In this document: piece after piece, positions 26,322 to 34,687 of the stretch
Numbering within the stretch: position 1 is the first letter of the stretch
How the letters are laid out: the number at the start of each line of letters is the position of its first letter
Origin: Pseudooceanicola atlanticus
GTDB lineage: Bacteria; Pseudomonadota; Alphaproteobacteria; Rhodobacterales; Rhodobacteraceae
DNA length: 64,000 bases
Direction: 5' to 3'
Assembly (NCBI RefSeq): GCF_000768315.1
Contig: NZ_AQQX01000004.1
Location: forward strand, 186,001 to 250,000
The notes under the pieces: model-generated
The model's input: only the letters and a program-made list of their open reading frames with translations
What the model was told of the DNA's origin: nothing
The model's database searches: none
Position numbers and translations under genes: made by a program

Positions 26322-27623
26322 TCAATAGCCGGCGGCTTCCATGGCGTCGGTGGTCAGGGCCTGTGCCTTTTCCAACGCTTCGTCCGCCGATTGCTGCCCG
26401 GCAAGCGCTGCCGAGAATTCCTGGCCCACTTCGGTCGCGAAGCCCGCGAATTCCGGAATGGCCACGAACTGGACACCCTGGTACGGCACCGGATCGACCG
26501 TCGGTTCGATCGGGTCGGCGGACTGAATCGACTTCAGGGTCATCTCCGCGAAGGGGATGTCCTTGTAGTTCGGGTTCTCATAGAGCGAGACGCGCGCGCC
26601 CGGGGGAACGTAGGCCCAGCCCTCTTCCGAGGCCACAAGCTCGATATAGGCCTTGGATGTGGCCCATTCGATGAACTCCTTCGCGGCACCTTCGTTGTCG
26701 GTGCCCGCCGGGATCGCCAGCGCCCAGGCCCAGAGCCAGTTGCCGCGCTTGCCCTTGCCGGTATCGGGGGCCAGCGCGAAGCCGACCTTGTCGGCTACGG
26801 TGGAATCGTCGGGGTTCGTCACGAAGGAGGCCGCGACGGTCGCGTCGATCCACATGCCGCACTTGCCCTGCTGGAACAGCGACAGGTTCTCGTTGAAACC
26901 ATTGTTGGACGCGCCCGGAGGGCCGGCCTTGTCCATCATGTCGAGGTAGAAGGTCAGGGTTTCGTTCCAGGCGTCGCTGTCGAACTGCGCCTGCCAGTTC
27001 TCGTCGAACCAGCGCGCCCCGAAGGAGTTGGACATGGCGGTCAGGAAGGCCATGTTCTCGCCCCAGCCGGCCTTGCCGCGCAGGCAGATGCCATAGATCT
27101 CGTTGTCCTTGTCGGTCATCGCGACGGCGGCGTCACGGATGAACTCCCAGGTGGGCGCTTCGGGCATCTCCAGCCCGGCCGCTTCCATCAGGTCCGTCCG
27201 GTACATGATCATGGAGCTTTCGCCGTAGAACGGCGCCGCGTAGAGCGTGCCGTCATAGCTCAGGCCGTTGCGCATGGCGGGCAGCAGGTCGTCGACGTCG
27301 TAATCCTCGCCCAGGTCATCCAGGGCGACAAGCCAGCCGTTCTTGGCCCAGATCGGCGTTTCGTACATGCCGATCGTCATGATGTCGAACTGGCCGCCCT
27401 TGGTGGTGATATCGGTCGTCACGCGCTGGCGCAGGACGTTTTCCTCAAGCGTGACCCACTCGACCTCGTGGCCGGTCGCTTCGGTGAAATTGTCGGTCAG
27501 ACCCTGCATCCGGATCATGTCGCCATTGTTCACGGTTGCGATGGTGATCGTGTCGGCCTGCGCTGCCGCAGCAGTTACAAGGGTAAGCGCAGTAGCCGCA
27601 CGAAGTGCGTTCCTCAAAAACAT
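26322..27623 (-). CDS. smoE: Polyol ABC transporter periplasmic substrate-binding protein
   Basis: A 433-residue extracellular solute-binding protein family 1 member. The signal peptide is MFLRNALRAATALTLVTAAAAQA. The mature part contains ADTITIATVNNGDMIRMQGLTDNFTEATG, the usual start of SmoE-like sorbitol/mannitol-binding proteins. I chose the ATG at 27623 because of GGGAGG 7 bases upstream and the signal peptide; the frame is open further upstream. It is the first gene of the operon, with a candidate operator 70 bases upstream. Confidence 0.93.
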   Translation of the reverse strand: MFLRNALRAATALTLVTAAAAQADTITIATVNNGDMIRMQGLTDNFTEATGHEVEWVTLEENVLRQRVTTDITTKGGQFDIMTIGMYETPIWAKNGWLVALDDLGEDYDVDDLLPAMRNGLSYDGTLYAAPFYGESSMIMYRTDLMEAAGLEMPEAPTWEFIRDAAVAMTDKDNEIYGICLRGKAGWGENMAFLTAMSNSFGARWFDENWQAQFDSDAWNETLTFYLDMMDKAGPPGASNNGFNENLSLFQQGKCGMWIDATVAASFVTNPDDSTVADKVGFALAPDTGKGKRGNWLWAWALAIPAGTDNEGAAKEFIEWATSKAYIELVASEEGWAYVPPGARVSLYENPNYKDIPFAEMTLKSIQSADPIEPTVDPVPYQGVQFVAIPEFAGFATEVGQEFSAALAGQQSADEALEKAQALTTDAMEAAGY

Positions 27624-27692
27624 CCGAATCCTCCCTAAGTTTGGATGTGTGACGGCAAGGCTAGGCAGAACTAAACGCGCTGTCAAAATAAA

Positions 27693-27707
27693 TTTTACGC
27701 GCGGCAA
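27693..27707. promoter_or_regulatory. Candidate LacI-type operator upstream of smoE
   Basis: TTTTACGCGCGGCAA occurs here, and its exact reverse complement occurs at 28811–28825 in the regulator/fructokinase gap. The core TTAC-N5-GCAA is an imperfect inverted repeat with a CG-rich centre, as LacI-family operators are. It is about 70 bases from the smoE start. Confidence 0.72.
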
Positions 27708-27720
27708 CTTTTGACGGAGA

Positions 27721-28746
27721 TCAGGCCGAACTGCGCATGACGAGCCGCCCTTCAAAGAAGGTATCCTCGTGGGCATGGACCTCACCTTCTATAGCACGAA
27801 ACAGGATCTCGACCGACCGGCGCGAAATGGATTCGTAATCCTGCGCCACAGTCGTCAGCGGCGGGCAAGTAAAGCGCGAGAACGGGTGATCGTCCTGCCC
27901 CGCAACCCGGATCTGGCAATCCTCTCCGATGCCGACGCGGATATTCTGTTCGTAACATGCCGTCAGGAAGCCGATCGCAAGGCGGTCATTGCTGCACAGG
28001 ATCGTGTTCGTGGAAAACGCACCGGAGGCCAGTGCCCGCCCACCTTCGCGGCGCCCGATCTCTTCGAAATCCCAGCCCTCGCCCTCGGCCTGGAAGATAT
28101 GCGGCGTATGGCCCAGCTCCTCCATCGATTGGATGTAGCTCTGCCGCCGCTTGTTGGCGTTCGGGTTCGACGGGTGCTTCATTTCGAAGAAACAGGGCGG
28201 TTCGCCCGTACGGCACAGGTAATCCACCATAAGGCGGACGAATTGCGGGTTGTCCGACCCGACAAAGGCCAGCCCCATCCCCTGCAAGTGACTGTCGAAC
28301 AGGACGGTCGGAATTTGTTCGCAGAACTTCTCGACCGCGCGCCGGTCCGACGCACGTCCCAGCGGCGCCAGAAGGACGCCCGCGGGCTTGATCGACCGCA
28401 GGCTGTCGAAGATGTCATTCTCCAGCGCCGGCTGCCCGTGCGAGGAATGCAGGCTGGGCCTGTAGCCAGCCGCAATGCAGCGCTGTTCGAGGTTCCTGGC
28501 GATCTCGGCAAAGAACGGGTCGGCCAGATAAGGCACCACGATACCAACGTTTTTCGTCAGCTTGCGGTTCTGGTTCATGGCAAAGATGTTGGGCGTGTAA
28601 TCGTAGGTTTCCAGCGCCTTTTCGACCTTCGCCCGGGTCGAGGCCCGCACGCTGGCCGGATCATGGAAATACTTCGACAAGGTCGGGCGCGAGATGCCGC
28701 TGACCGAGGCGAATTCGTCCATGTTTCTGATCTTCTTGCCCGTCAT
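27721..28746 (-). CDS. LacI-family regulator of the polyol genes
   Basis: A 341-residue repressor. The N-terminal helix-turn-helix (MDEFASVSGISRPTLSKYFHDP) and hinge (RAKVEKALETYDYTPN) are followed by a periplasmic-binding-protein-like sensor domain (KNVGIVVPYLADPFFAEIARNLE). I used the ATG at 28746; a TTG three codons earlier is possible. It lies between the smo operon and the fructokinase gene, with the same 15-base motif on both sides. It is therefore the likely polyol-responsive repressor of both transcripts and of itself. Confidence 0.88.
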   Translation of the reverse strand: MTGKKIRNMDEFASVSGISRPTLSKYFHDPASVRASTRAKVEKALETYDYTPNIFAMNQNRKLTKNVGIVVPYLADPFFAEIARNLEQRCIAAGYRPSLHSSHGQPALENDIFDSLRSIKPAGVLLAPLGRASDRRAVEKFCEQIPTVLFDSHLQGMGLAFVGSDNPQFVRLMVDYLCRTGEPPCFFEMKHPSNPNANKRRQSYIQSMEELGHTPHIFQAEGEGWDFEEIGRREGGRALASGAFSTNTILCSNDRLAIGFLTACYEQNIRVGIGEDCQIRVAGQDDHPFSRFTCPPLTTVAQDYESISRRSVEILFRAIEGEVHAHEDTFFEGRLVMRSSA

Positions 28747-28810
28747 CCCAACCAAGTACCGTCAAATTTTCTTGAAGCGAAGAAAAAACTTGTCATACCT
28801 CAACCATTTC

Positions 28811-28825
28811 TTGCCGCGCGTAAAA
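28811..28825. promoter_or_regulatory. Candidate LacI-type operator between regulator and fructokinase genes
   Basis: TTGCCGCGCGTAAAA is the exact reverse complement of the 15-mer upstream of smoE. It lies 64 bases from the regulator start and about 118 bases from the fructokinase start, in an AT-rich promoter region. Confidence 0.72.
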
Positions 28826-28943
28826 AATCAACTGTCATGTCCCTGAACTTCGTGTGATTATGTAGCCGGAGCAGCGCGATGCGATCATCTCGCTGGCGGA
28901 GGAACAGAGCGACCCGCCGGTCGCCGAAATAAGGGAGGATCCA

Positions 28944-29873
28944 ATGATCCTGTGTTGTGGCGAAGCCCTGATCGACATGATCCCGCACGGGACGACAGCC
29001 GGACGCGACGGCTTCGTGCCCTTTCCCGGCGGGGCCGTGTTCAACACCGCCATCGCACTTGGCCGTCTCGGCGCGCCTGCGGGTCTGCTGACCGGTCTCT
29101 CCTCCGACCTGTTCGGCCGCCAGTTGCGCGACGCGCTGCATGCCAGCCACGTCGACAACGGCTATGCCATCACCTCGGACCGGCACACGACCCTCGCCTT
29201 CGTGCAGCTGCAGAATGGCCACGCAACCTACGAATTCTACGACGAAAACTCGGCCGGTCGCATGCTTGCTCCCGCCGATATGCCCGAGATCGGGCCGGAA
29301 GTGACAGCACTCTTCTTCGGCGGCATCAGCCTGATGAGCACTCCCTGCGCCGATGCCTATGCCAGCCTGCTGGACAAGGCCGGGAACGACCGCGCGGTCA
29401 TGCTGGACCCGAATATCCGCCCCGGTTTCATCACCGATCCCGAGGCTTACCGCGCCCGGCTGACCGCGATGCTGGCCCGCACCGATATCGTCAAGGTGTC
29501 CGACGAGGACCTGGACTGGCTGCTCCCCGATGCGGGCGACCTGCCCCGCCAGATCGCATCGCTGCACGACATGGGACCCGCGCTGGTCGTCCTGACCCGC
29601 GGCAAGGATGGCGCGACCGGGTACTTGTCGAGCGGAACCGAGGTCAGCGTCGCCGCCACGCCAGTCGAGGTCGCCGACACCGTCGGGGCGGGAGATACTT
29701 TCAACGCCGGCCTGCTCGCCCGCCTGTCGGATCTGGGGGCCCTGACACCTGAGGCGTTACCAAATTTGTCCGAAGATGACCTCCGCGCAGCCCTCACGCT
29801 CGGCACCCGCGCGGCAGCCATCACCGTCTCGCGCAGCGGGGCGAACCCGCCATGGGCGAAGGAACTGGGCTGA
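28944..29873 (+). CDS. mtlZ: Fructokinase (PfkB family)
   Basis: A 309-residue carbohydrate kinase that phosphorylates fructose from sorbitol or mannitol oxidation. The PfkB signatures are GGAVFNTAIALGRLG near residue 29 and DTVGAGDTFNAG near residue 244 (the catalytic Asp is in GAGD). AGGGAGGATCCA precedes the ATG. The gene diverges from the polyol regulator and completes the pathway to fructose 6-phosphate; the name follows the Rhodobacter mtlZ precedent. Confidence 0.88.
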   Translation: MILCCGEALIDMIPHGTTAGRDGFVPFPGGAVFNTAIALGRLGAPAGLLTGLSSDLFGRQLRDALHASHVDNGYAITSDRHTTLAFVQLQNGHATYEFYDENSAGRMLAPADMPEIGPEVTALFFGGISLMSTPCADAYASLLDKAGNDRAVMLDPNIRPGFITDPEAYRARLTAMLARTDIVKVSDEDLDWLLPDAGDLPRQIASLHDMGPALVVLTRGKDGATGYLSSGTEVSVAATPVEVADTVGAGDTFNAGLLARLSDLGALTPEALPNLSEDDLRAALTLGTRAAAITVSRSGANPPWAKELG

Positions 29874-29902
29874 GATTTATCGGAAATCGCCAGAAGTCTT
29901 CG

Positions 29903-29986
29903 TGGTACCCGCGGCCGGACTCGAACCGGCACGGCATAAGCCTAGGGATTTTAAGTCCCCTGTGTCTACCATTCCACCACGCGGGC
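29903..29986 (-). tRNA. tRNA-Leu (anticodon UAA)
   Basis: The 84-base minus-strand element folds as a leucine tRNA: acceptor GCCCGCG/CGCGGGT, anticodon loop CTTAAAA with UAA at its centre, a long variable arm (AGGCTTATGCCGT), T-arm GCCGGTTCGAGTCCGGC and an encoded CCA end. It reads UUA codons. Confidence 0.95.
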
Positions 29987-30187
29987 CCGTCGGCGTGCCA
30001 ACGTCTGGCGGACATTACCTGCCCGCGCGTCCATGCGAAAGACCGCATCCCGGCTCTCGCCCCAAGAATTTCGCGCCGTGCGCCCGGCGCGGGACCACCG
30101 TGTCCCGGCTGCCCGCCCCATGTGACAAATGCTGTCCGGTCAAGGCTTTGGCTTGACCTCTGCGGCGCGACGGAACAGCGTTGATCC

Positions 30188-30934
30188 ATGTTTCCTCTGC
30201 GCGACCATAACCCGTCGGGGCGCACGCCCTATGTCACCTGGCTGCTGATCGCCGCCAACGTGGCCATTTTCATTTTCTATTCCACTGCGCTGCAATCCCC
30301 GGCGGCCCTGAACGCCTTTTTCGCGGACTGGGCGTTGATCCCGGCGCGCGTGTCCTCCGGGGACGGCTGGGGGACCTTCTTGACCTCGATGTTCCTGCAT
30401 GGCGGCTTCATGCACCTGGCCGGTAACATGCTGTTTCTGTGGATCTTCGGCGACAACCTCGAGGATGAGATGGGCCATTTCGGCTATCTCGTCTTCTACC
30501 TCGCCTCCGGGCTGGGGGCGGGCCTCGCGCAATATATCGCGGCGCCCTATTCGCCGGTGCCGATGGTCGGTGCCTCGGGGGCGATCGCCGGTGTGATGGG
30601 AGGCTACCTGCTGCTCTTCCCCAAGGCGCGGGTCGACATCCTGTTCATCTTCATCGTGATCTTCAAGGTCATTCCCGTCCCCGCCTGGGTCATGCTGGGC
30701 ATCTGGTTCGGACTGCAATTCTTCAACGGGCTGGGCGCGGATTTGAACGCGGGCGGCGTCGCCTACTGGGCGCATGCAGGTGGCTTCATCGTCGGCTTCC
30801 TGCTGGCCATGCCGATCTTTTTCAGGCTTGGCGGCACCGCATTCTGGAGCCAGACCCACGGCCATCCGCCCCACCCCGAAGCGGCCTACAATTTTGAACG
30901 GACCAACGTGCCCCGCGTGCGGAGACGAAAATGA
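30188..30934 (+). CDS. Rhomboid-family intramembrane serine protease
   Basis: A 248-residue membrane protease with six or seven segments. The catalytic Ser130 is in GASGAIAG and the catalytic His196 is in WAHAGGF. HGGFMHLAGNMLFLWIFG at 71–88 is the conserved segment 2 with the oxyanion-supporting residues. It cleaves membrane-anchored substrates, which cannot be predicted. Its last 4 bases overlap the start of the GFA protein gene. Confidence 0.92.
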   Translation: MFPLRDHNPSGRTPYVTWLLIAANVAIFIFYSTALQSPAALNAFFADWALIPARVSSGDGWGTFLTSMFLHGGFMHLAGNMLFLWIFGDNLEDEMGHFGYLVFYLASGLGAGLAQYIAAPYSPVPMVGASGAIAGVMGGYLLLFPKARVDILFIFIVIFKVIPVPAWVMLGIWFGLQFFNGLGADLNAGGVAYWAHAGGFIVGFLLAMPIFFRLGGTAFWSQTHGHPPHPEAAYNFERTNVPRVRRRK

Positions 30935-31290
30935 ACGTGCAGCACCTGACCTGCCATTGCGGCGCCGTCGAGCTCGAGGTGGAGCTGGCCAGCGGCCTGA
31001 CAGGCGCACGGCGCTGCAATTGCAGCTTCTGCCGGCGGCGCGGCGCCGTGGCGGTCACCGCAGCCCCCGACGGGGTCCGGGTCGTGAAGGGCGCGGAGAA
31101 TCTGACGCTCTACCAATGGGGGACGCAAACGGCAGAGCATTACTTCTGCAAGACCTGCGGCATCTACACCCATCACCGCCGGCGCGGCGATGCGGGGGAA
31201 TATGCGGTCAACCTCGGCGCACTCGACGGGGTTGACCCGTCGAAGCACGGGCCTTTCCCCTGGTTCATGGGGCGGGACGTTCCGCTGTGA
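30931..31290 (+). CDS. GFA-family (CENP-V/GFA domain) protein
   Basis: A 119-residue protein with the zinc-binding cysteine pattern of the GFA family: CHCGAVE near residue 8, CNCSFCRRRG near residue 29 and CKTCGIYTHHR near residue 73. The family includes proteins once described as glutathione-dependent formaldehyde-activating enzymes, but most members are uncharacterised. ATGA overlap with the rhomboid gene indicates co-translation. Confidence 0.87.
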   Translation: MNVQHLTCHCGAVELEVELASGLTGARRCNCSFCRRRGAVAVTAAPDGVRVVKGAENLTLYQWGTQTAEHYFCKTCGIYTHHRRRGDAGEYAVNLGALDGVDPSKHGPFPWFMGRDVPL

Positions 31291-31302
31291 TCGCCGCGGC
31301 GA

Positions 31303-32091
31303 TCAGGCGTTGCGGATCACCTTGGAGAATTGTTCGAAGATCGCCTCGTTGGCGCCGATGACCTCGCCGCTGGTCAGGATATCTTCACCCGGGCGCAGCG
31401 CATCGACCAGGCCGCCCGCTTCGCGCAGGATGATCAGTCCGGCCGCCATGTCCCAGGCGTTCAGGCGACGTTCCCAGAACCCCTCGTAGCGGCCGGCGGC
31501 CACGTAGGCGAGGTCGAGCGCGGCCGATCCCCAGCGACGGACGCCGGCACAGGCCGGCATCAGGCGCGCAAGGTCCTGAAGAGTGGCTGGCAGGTCCGAA
31601 CGGCCGCCAAAGGGCACGCCGGTGGCGAAGATCGACTCGATCATCCGCGACCGCGACGACACGCGGATCCGGCTTTCGTTCATCCAGGCGCCCTCACCCT
31701 TCTCGGCAAAGAACATCTCGTCCTTGGCGGCGTCGTAAACGACACCGGCCACGATCTGGCCCTTGTGTTCCAGGGCGATCGACACGGCCCAATGCGGCAG
31801 GCCGTGCAGGAAGTTCGTCGTGCCGTCCAGCGGATCGACGATCCAGCGGCGGGTCGGATCACGGCCCGCCTCTTCGCCGCCTTCCTCACCGACCCAACCA
31901 TAGGAGGGGCGGGCTTCCATCAGCTCTGCCTTGATGATCTCCTCGGCCGCGATATCGGCACGGCTGACAAAGTCGCCGGCGCCCTTCATCGACACCTGGA
32001 GGTTCTCGACCTCCCGGAAGTCCTTGACCAGGCTGCGGCCAGCCTTGCGGGCGGCTTTCTTCATCACGTTGATATTGGCGCTGAGGGTCAT
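31303..32091 (-). CDS. Inositol monophosphatase family protein
   Basis: A 262-residue Mg-dependent, Li-sensitive-type phosphatase. The metal-binding motifs are GEEGGEE near residue 69, DPLDGTTNF near residue 86 (both Asp ligands) and WERRLNAWDMAAG near residue 210. Alphaproteobacterial members act on inositol phosphates or histidinol phosphate; the substrate is not fixed. I set the start at 32091 because AGGAG lies 7 bases upstream; the frame is open 18 codons further. Confidence 0.9.
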   Translation of the reverse strand: MTLSANINVMKKAARKAGRSLVKDFREVENLQVSMKGAGDFVSRADIAAEEIIKAELMEARPSYGWVGEEGGEEAGRDPTRRWIVDPLDGTTNFLHGLPHWAVSIALEHKGQIVAGVVYDAAKDEMFFAEKGEGAWMNESRIRVSSRSRMIESIFATGVPFGGRSDLPATLQDLARLMPACAGVRRWGSAALDLAYVAAGRYEGFWERRLNAWDMAAGLIILREAGGLVDALRPGEDILTSGEVIGANEAIFEQFSKVIRNA

Positions 32092-32264
32092 GGGCGGGCT
32101 CCTGTAACAGGTGGCGCGTATAGACCGCAGGGGCACACTTGCCAAGGGGGCAGGACGATGCAGGGCCCTGCCCGCGCCGGGACGTCATTTTCGGCGTGTG
32201 TGAACTCATGGCCGACGGCGCTCCCAAGCCCCACCATGGCCCCGATCCATCCGCCCGTAACGCC

Positions 32265-33170
32265 CTACCCGCGCTGCAGCTTCACCGCCTCGGTCCGGGC
32301 CAGGCGCACGAAATGGGCCAGGTACGGCTTGTCGGCTTCCTCGGCCCGCGTGGCGGCGAACATCCGGCGCGTCATGCCCTTTTCGGTCAGCGGGCGGGTG
32401 ATGAAATCCGGGCTGCGCCGGGCATCGTTCAGCACCCAGTCCGGCAACACCGACACCCCCCGCCCCGAGGCGACCAGCATCAGGATCATCGGCGTCAGTT
32501 CGACCTTGCGGATATGGGCCGGTTCGACACCTTCGGGCTGCAACAGCATCTTGTAGACATCCAGCCGCGTCTTATCGACCGGGTAGGTCAGCAAGGTTTC
32601 GTCCTCGAAATCCTCCGCCTCGACAAAGGGCTTCTCGGCCAGGCGATGCCCTGCCGCGGCGACGAAGACCGGCGAATAGTCGAAGAGAGGCCGGAACGAG
32701 AAATCCGGATCGTCCTCCGGGTCGGAGGAGATCACGACATCGACCTCTTCCTTGTGCAGCGCCTCCATCGCGCCGAAGGACAGGCCAGGGCGGATGTCGA
32801 CATCGACCTCGGGCCAGGCGCGGCGGAACTGTTCCAGCACCGGGAACAGCCAGTCATAACAGGCGTGACATTCCAGGGCGACATGCATGCGGCCTGCGAT
32901 GCCTTCCTCCAGCGCCTCGAACTCCGCCTCAAGGGCGTCGATCTCGGGCAGGATACGTTCGGCCAGGCGCAGCATCCGGTGCCCCGCCGCCGACAGCTTC
33001 AGCGGCTTGGACCGGCGTACGAACAGCTCCACCCCCGCCTGGTCCTCCAGGCCCTTGATTTGGTGAGACAGCGCGGACTGTGTTATATGAAGGATGTCCG
33101 CGGCCTTCTGGAGCCCGCCTGCATCATGAATCGCCTTAATTGTGCGGAGATGTCGGAACTCTATGTGCAT
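32265..33170 (-). CDS. metR: LysR-family regulator MetR
   Basis: A 301-residue LysR protein. The helix-turn-helix is GGLQKAADILHITQSALSHQIKGLE near residues 16–40, followed by the effector domain with RMHVALECHACYDWLFPVLEQF, the pattern of MetR (homocysteine-responsive). It is divergent from metF, its standard target. The start MHIEFRHL at 33170 matches LysR length; the frame is open further upstream across the promoter. Confidence 0.92.
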   Translation of the reverse strand: MHIEFRHLRTIKAIHDAGGLQKAADILHITQSALSHQIKGLEDQAGVELFVRRSKPLKLSAAGHRMLRLAERILPEIDALEAEFEALEEGIAGRMHVALECHACYDWLFPVLEQFRRAWPEVDVDIRPGLSFGAMEALHKEEVDVVISSDPEDDPDFSFRPLFDYSPVFVAAAGHRLAEKPFVEAEDFEDETLLTYPVDKTRLDVYKMLLQPEGVEPAHIRKVELTPMILMLVASGRGVSVLPDWVLNDARRSPDFITRPLTEKGMTRRMFAATRAEEADKPYLAHFVRLARTEAVKLQRG

Positions 33171-33181
33171 CCAGTAGTTTG

Positions 33182-33209
33182 GCTCATGATATTCGTGAAG
33201 TTTATGAGC
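33182..33209. promoter_or_regulatory. Candidate MetR operator in the metR–metF gap
   Basis: GCTCAT and ATGAGC are separated by 16 bases that contain the small palindrome TTCGTGAA. The nested inverted repeats lie 12 bases from metR and 53 bases from metF, as expected for a LysR site controlling both. Confidence 0.55.
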
Positions 33210-33261
33210 TTTTCTCACAAACCCGAATTTGCGACAAGAGATGAAATAAGAGGGGAATCCC

Positions 33262-34128
33262 ATGACCACGCCTGCTGTCTCTTTTGAATTCTTTCCGCCC
33301 AAGAACCTGGAAGCCTCCTTCCGTCTCTGGGACACCGTCCAGGTGCTTTCGCCGCTGAATCCGAACTTCGTTTCCGTGACTTACGGCGCCGGCGGCACCA
33401 CCCGTGACCTGACCCGCGATGCCGTTGCGACCCTGCACAAGAATGCCGGTCTGAACGTCGCCGCGCACCTCACCTGCGTGAATGCCACCCGCGAGGAAAC
33501 GCTGGCCATCGCCGACGGCTTTGCCGAGGCAGGCGTGACCGAGATCGTCGCCCTGCGTGGTGACCCGCCGAAAGGCGAAGGCAAGTTCACCCCGCATCCC
33601 GACGGTTTCGCCAACTCGGTCGAGCTGATCGAGGCGCTGGCTGACAAGGGCAAGTTCAAGATCCACGTGGGCGCCTACCCCGAACGTCACCCCGACGCCG
33701 TGTCGGACACCTCTGACGTCGACTGGCTCAAGCGCAAGCTGGATGCCGGCGCGACCGACGGGATCACCCAGTTCTTCTTTGAAACCGAAACCTTCCTGCG
33801 GTTCCGCGACCGCTGCGAAAAGGCCGGTATCACCGCCCCGATCATCCCCGGCATCCTGCCGATCGAGAACTGGAAGGGCATGCGCAAATTCGCCATCGGC
33901 TGCGGCGCGCACGTTCCCGCATGGTTGGACGACGCCTTCGACAAGGCCGCCCGCGACAACCGCGAAGACCTGCTGGCCACCGCGCTCTGCACCGAGATGT
34001 GCACTGCCCTGATCGACGAAGGCGTGGACAAGCTGCACTTCTACACGCTGAACAAGCCGGAACTGACCCGCGACGTCTGCCACGCCCTCGGCGTGACGCC
34101 CGAGGTCGACCTGCGCGACGTCGCCTGA
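33262..34128 (+). CDS. metF: Methylenetetrahydrofolate reductase
   Basis: A 288-residue FAD enzyme that makes 5-methyl-tetrahydrofolate for methionine synthesis. It begins TPAVSFEFFPPKNLEASF, has FVSVTYGAGGTTRD near residue 35, EIVALRGDPP near residue 95 and DGITQFFFETE near residue 170. All are family landmarks. A GAGGGG precedes the ATG. Divergent metR probably activates it with homocysteine as effector. Confidence 0.96.
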   Translation: MTTPAVSFEFFPPKNLEASFRLWDTVQVLSPLNPNFVSVTYGAGGTTRDLTRDAVATLHKNAGLNVAAHLTCVNATREETLAIADGFAEAGVTEIVALRGDPPKGEGKFTPHPDGFANSVELIEALADKGKFKIHVGAYPERHPDAVSDTSDVDWLKRKLDAGATDGITQFFFETETFLRFRDRCEKAGITAPIIPGILPIENWKGMRKFAIGCGAHVPAWLDDAFDKAARDNREDLLATALCTEMCTALIDEGVDKLHFYTLNKPELTRDVCHALGVTPEVDLRDVA

Positions 34129-34151
34129 GACCAAAATCCGCTCTGCGGTTG

Positions 34152-34199
34152 ATCCTTCCACGCAGCGGGACTACGCTCCCCCTGCGCGGGAGGATTTTT
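34152..34199 (+). terminator. metF terminator overlapping the next gene's ribosome binding site
   Basis: A 14-base-pair stem (34152–34165 with 34182–34195; one wobble, one mismatch) carries an extra small GGGA/TCCC stem in its loop and is followed by TTTTT. The 3' arm contains GGGAGG, the Shine-Dalgarno of the thioesterase gene whose ATG is at 34201. Confidence 0.72.
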
Positions 34200-34200
34200 C

Positions 34201-34668
34201 ATGGATGCACAGGTGAACATGGGCCACGGCAGCGCCCGGTATTCCGGTCTGGAAATGATGCAGATGATGCTGGCCGGGGAACGCGAAGGCCCCGCTATCG
34301 CCAAACTGCTGAATTATCGGATCACCGCGGTCGAAGGGGGCCGCGTCGTGTTCACCGGCACCGCCACACCGGAATATTGCAACCCGATGGGCACGGTGCA
34401 CGGCGGCTGGTACGGCACCCTGCTGGACAGCTGCATGGCCTGTGCCGTGGCTACCCGCGTCCCTGCCGGATCGACCTATACGACATTGGAATACAAGGTG
34501 AATATCATCCGCCCCATCCCCCTCGGGATGGAGGTCGACGCCATCGGGCTGGCCCAGCATGTGGGTCGCTCCACCGGGATCGCCAGCAGCGAGATCCGGG
34601 GCCGCGAAGATGGCAAGCTATACGCCACCGGCTCCACCACCTGTATCGTGATGCCCCTGCCCGGCTGA
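34201..34668 (+). CDS. PaaI-family hotdog thioesterase
   Basis: A 155-residue acyl-CoA thioesterase of the PaaI type. The active-site segment is NPMGTVHGGWYGTLLDSCMACAVAT near residues 62–85, with HGG followed by a central helix. The last strands are YKVNIIRPIPLGMEV and SEIRGREDGKLYATGSTTCIV. The substrate is unknown. Its ribosome binding site is buried in the terminator hairpin of metF. Confidence 0.88.
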   Translation: MDAQVNMGHGSARYSGLEMMQMMLAGEREGPAIAKLLNYRITAVEGGRVVFTGTATPEYCNPMGTVHGGWYGTLLDSCMACAVATRVPAGSTYTTLEYKVNIIRPIPLGMEVDAIGLAQHVGRSTGIASSEIRGREDGKLYATGSTTCIVMPLPG

Positions 34669-34687
34669 CGGGCGGCACCGGACCGCG

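Noticed and set aside
30038-30058. A 20-odd base stretch near the tRNA considered as an attachment site or integration scar
   Set aside because: No repeated tRNA 3' end, integrase or change of gene content is seen on either side of tRNA-Leu.
30138-30158. Inverted repeat GGTCAAG-N7-CTTGACC between tRNA-Leu and the rhomboid gene
   Set aside because: It has no T-run and no matching -10 element at a usable distance on either strand, so I could not assign it as terminator or promoter.
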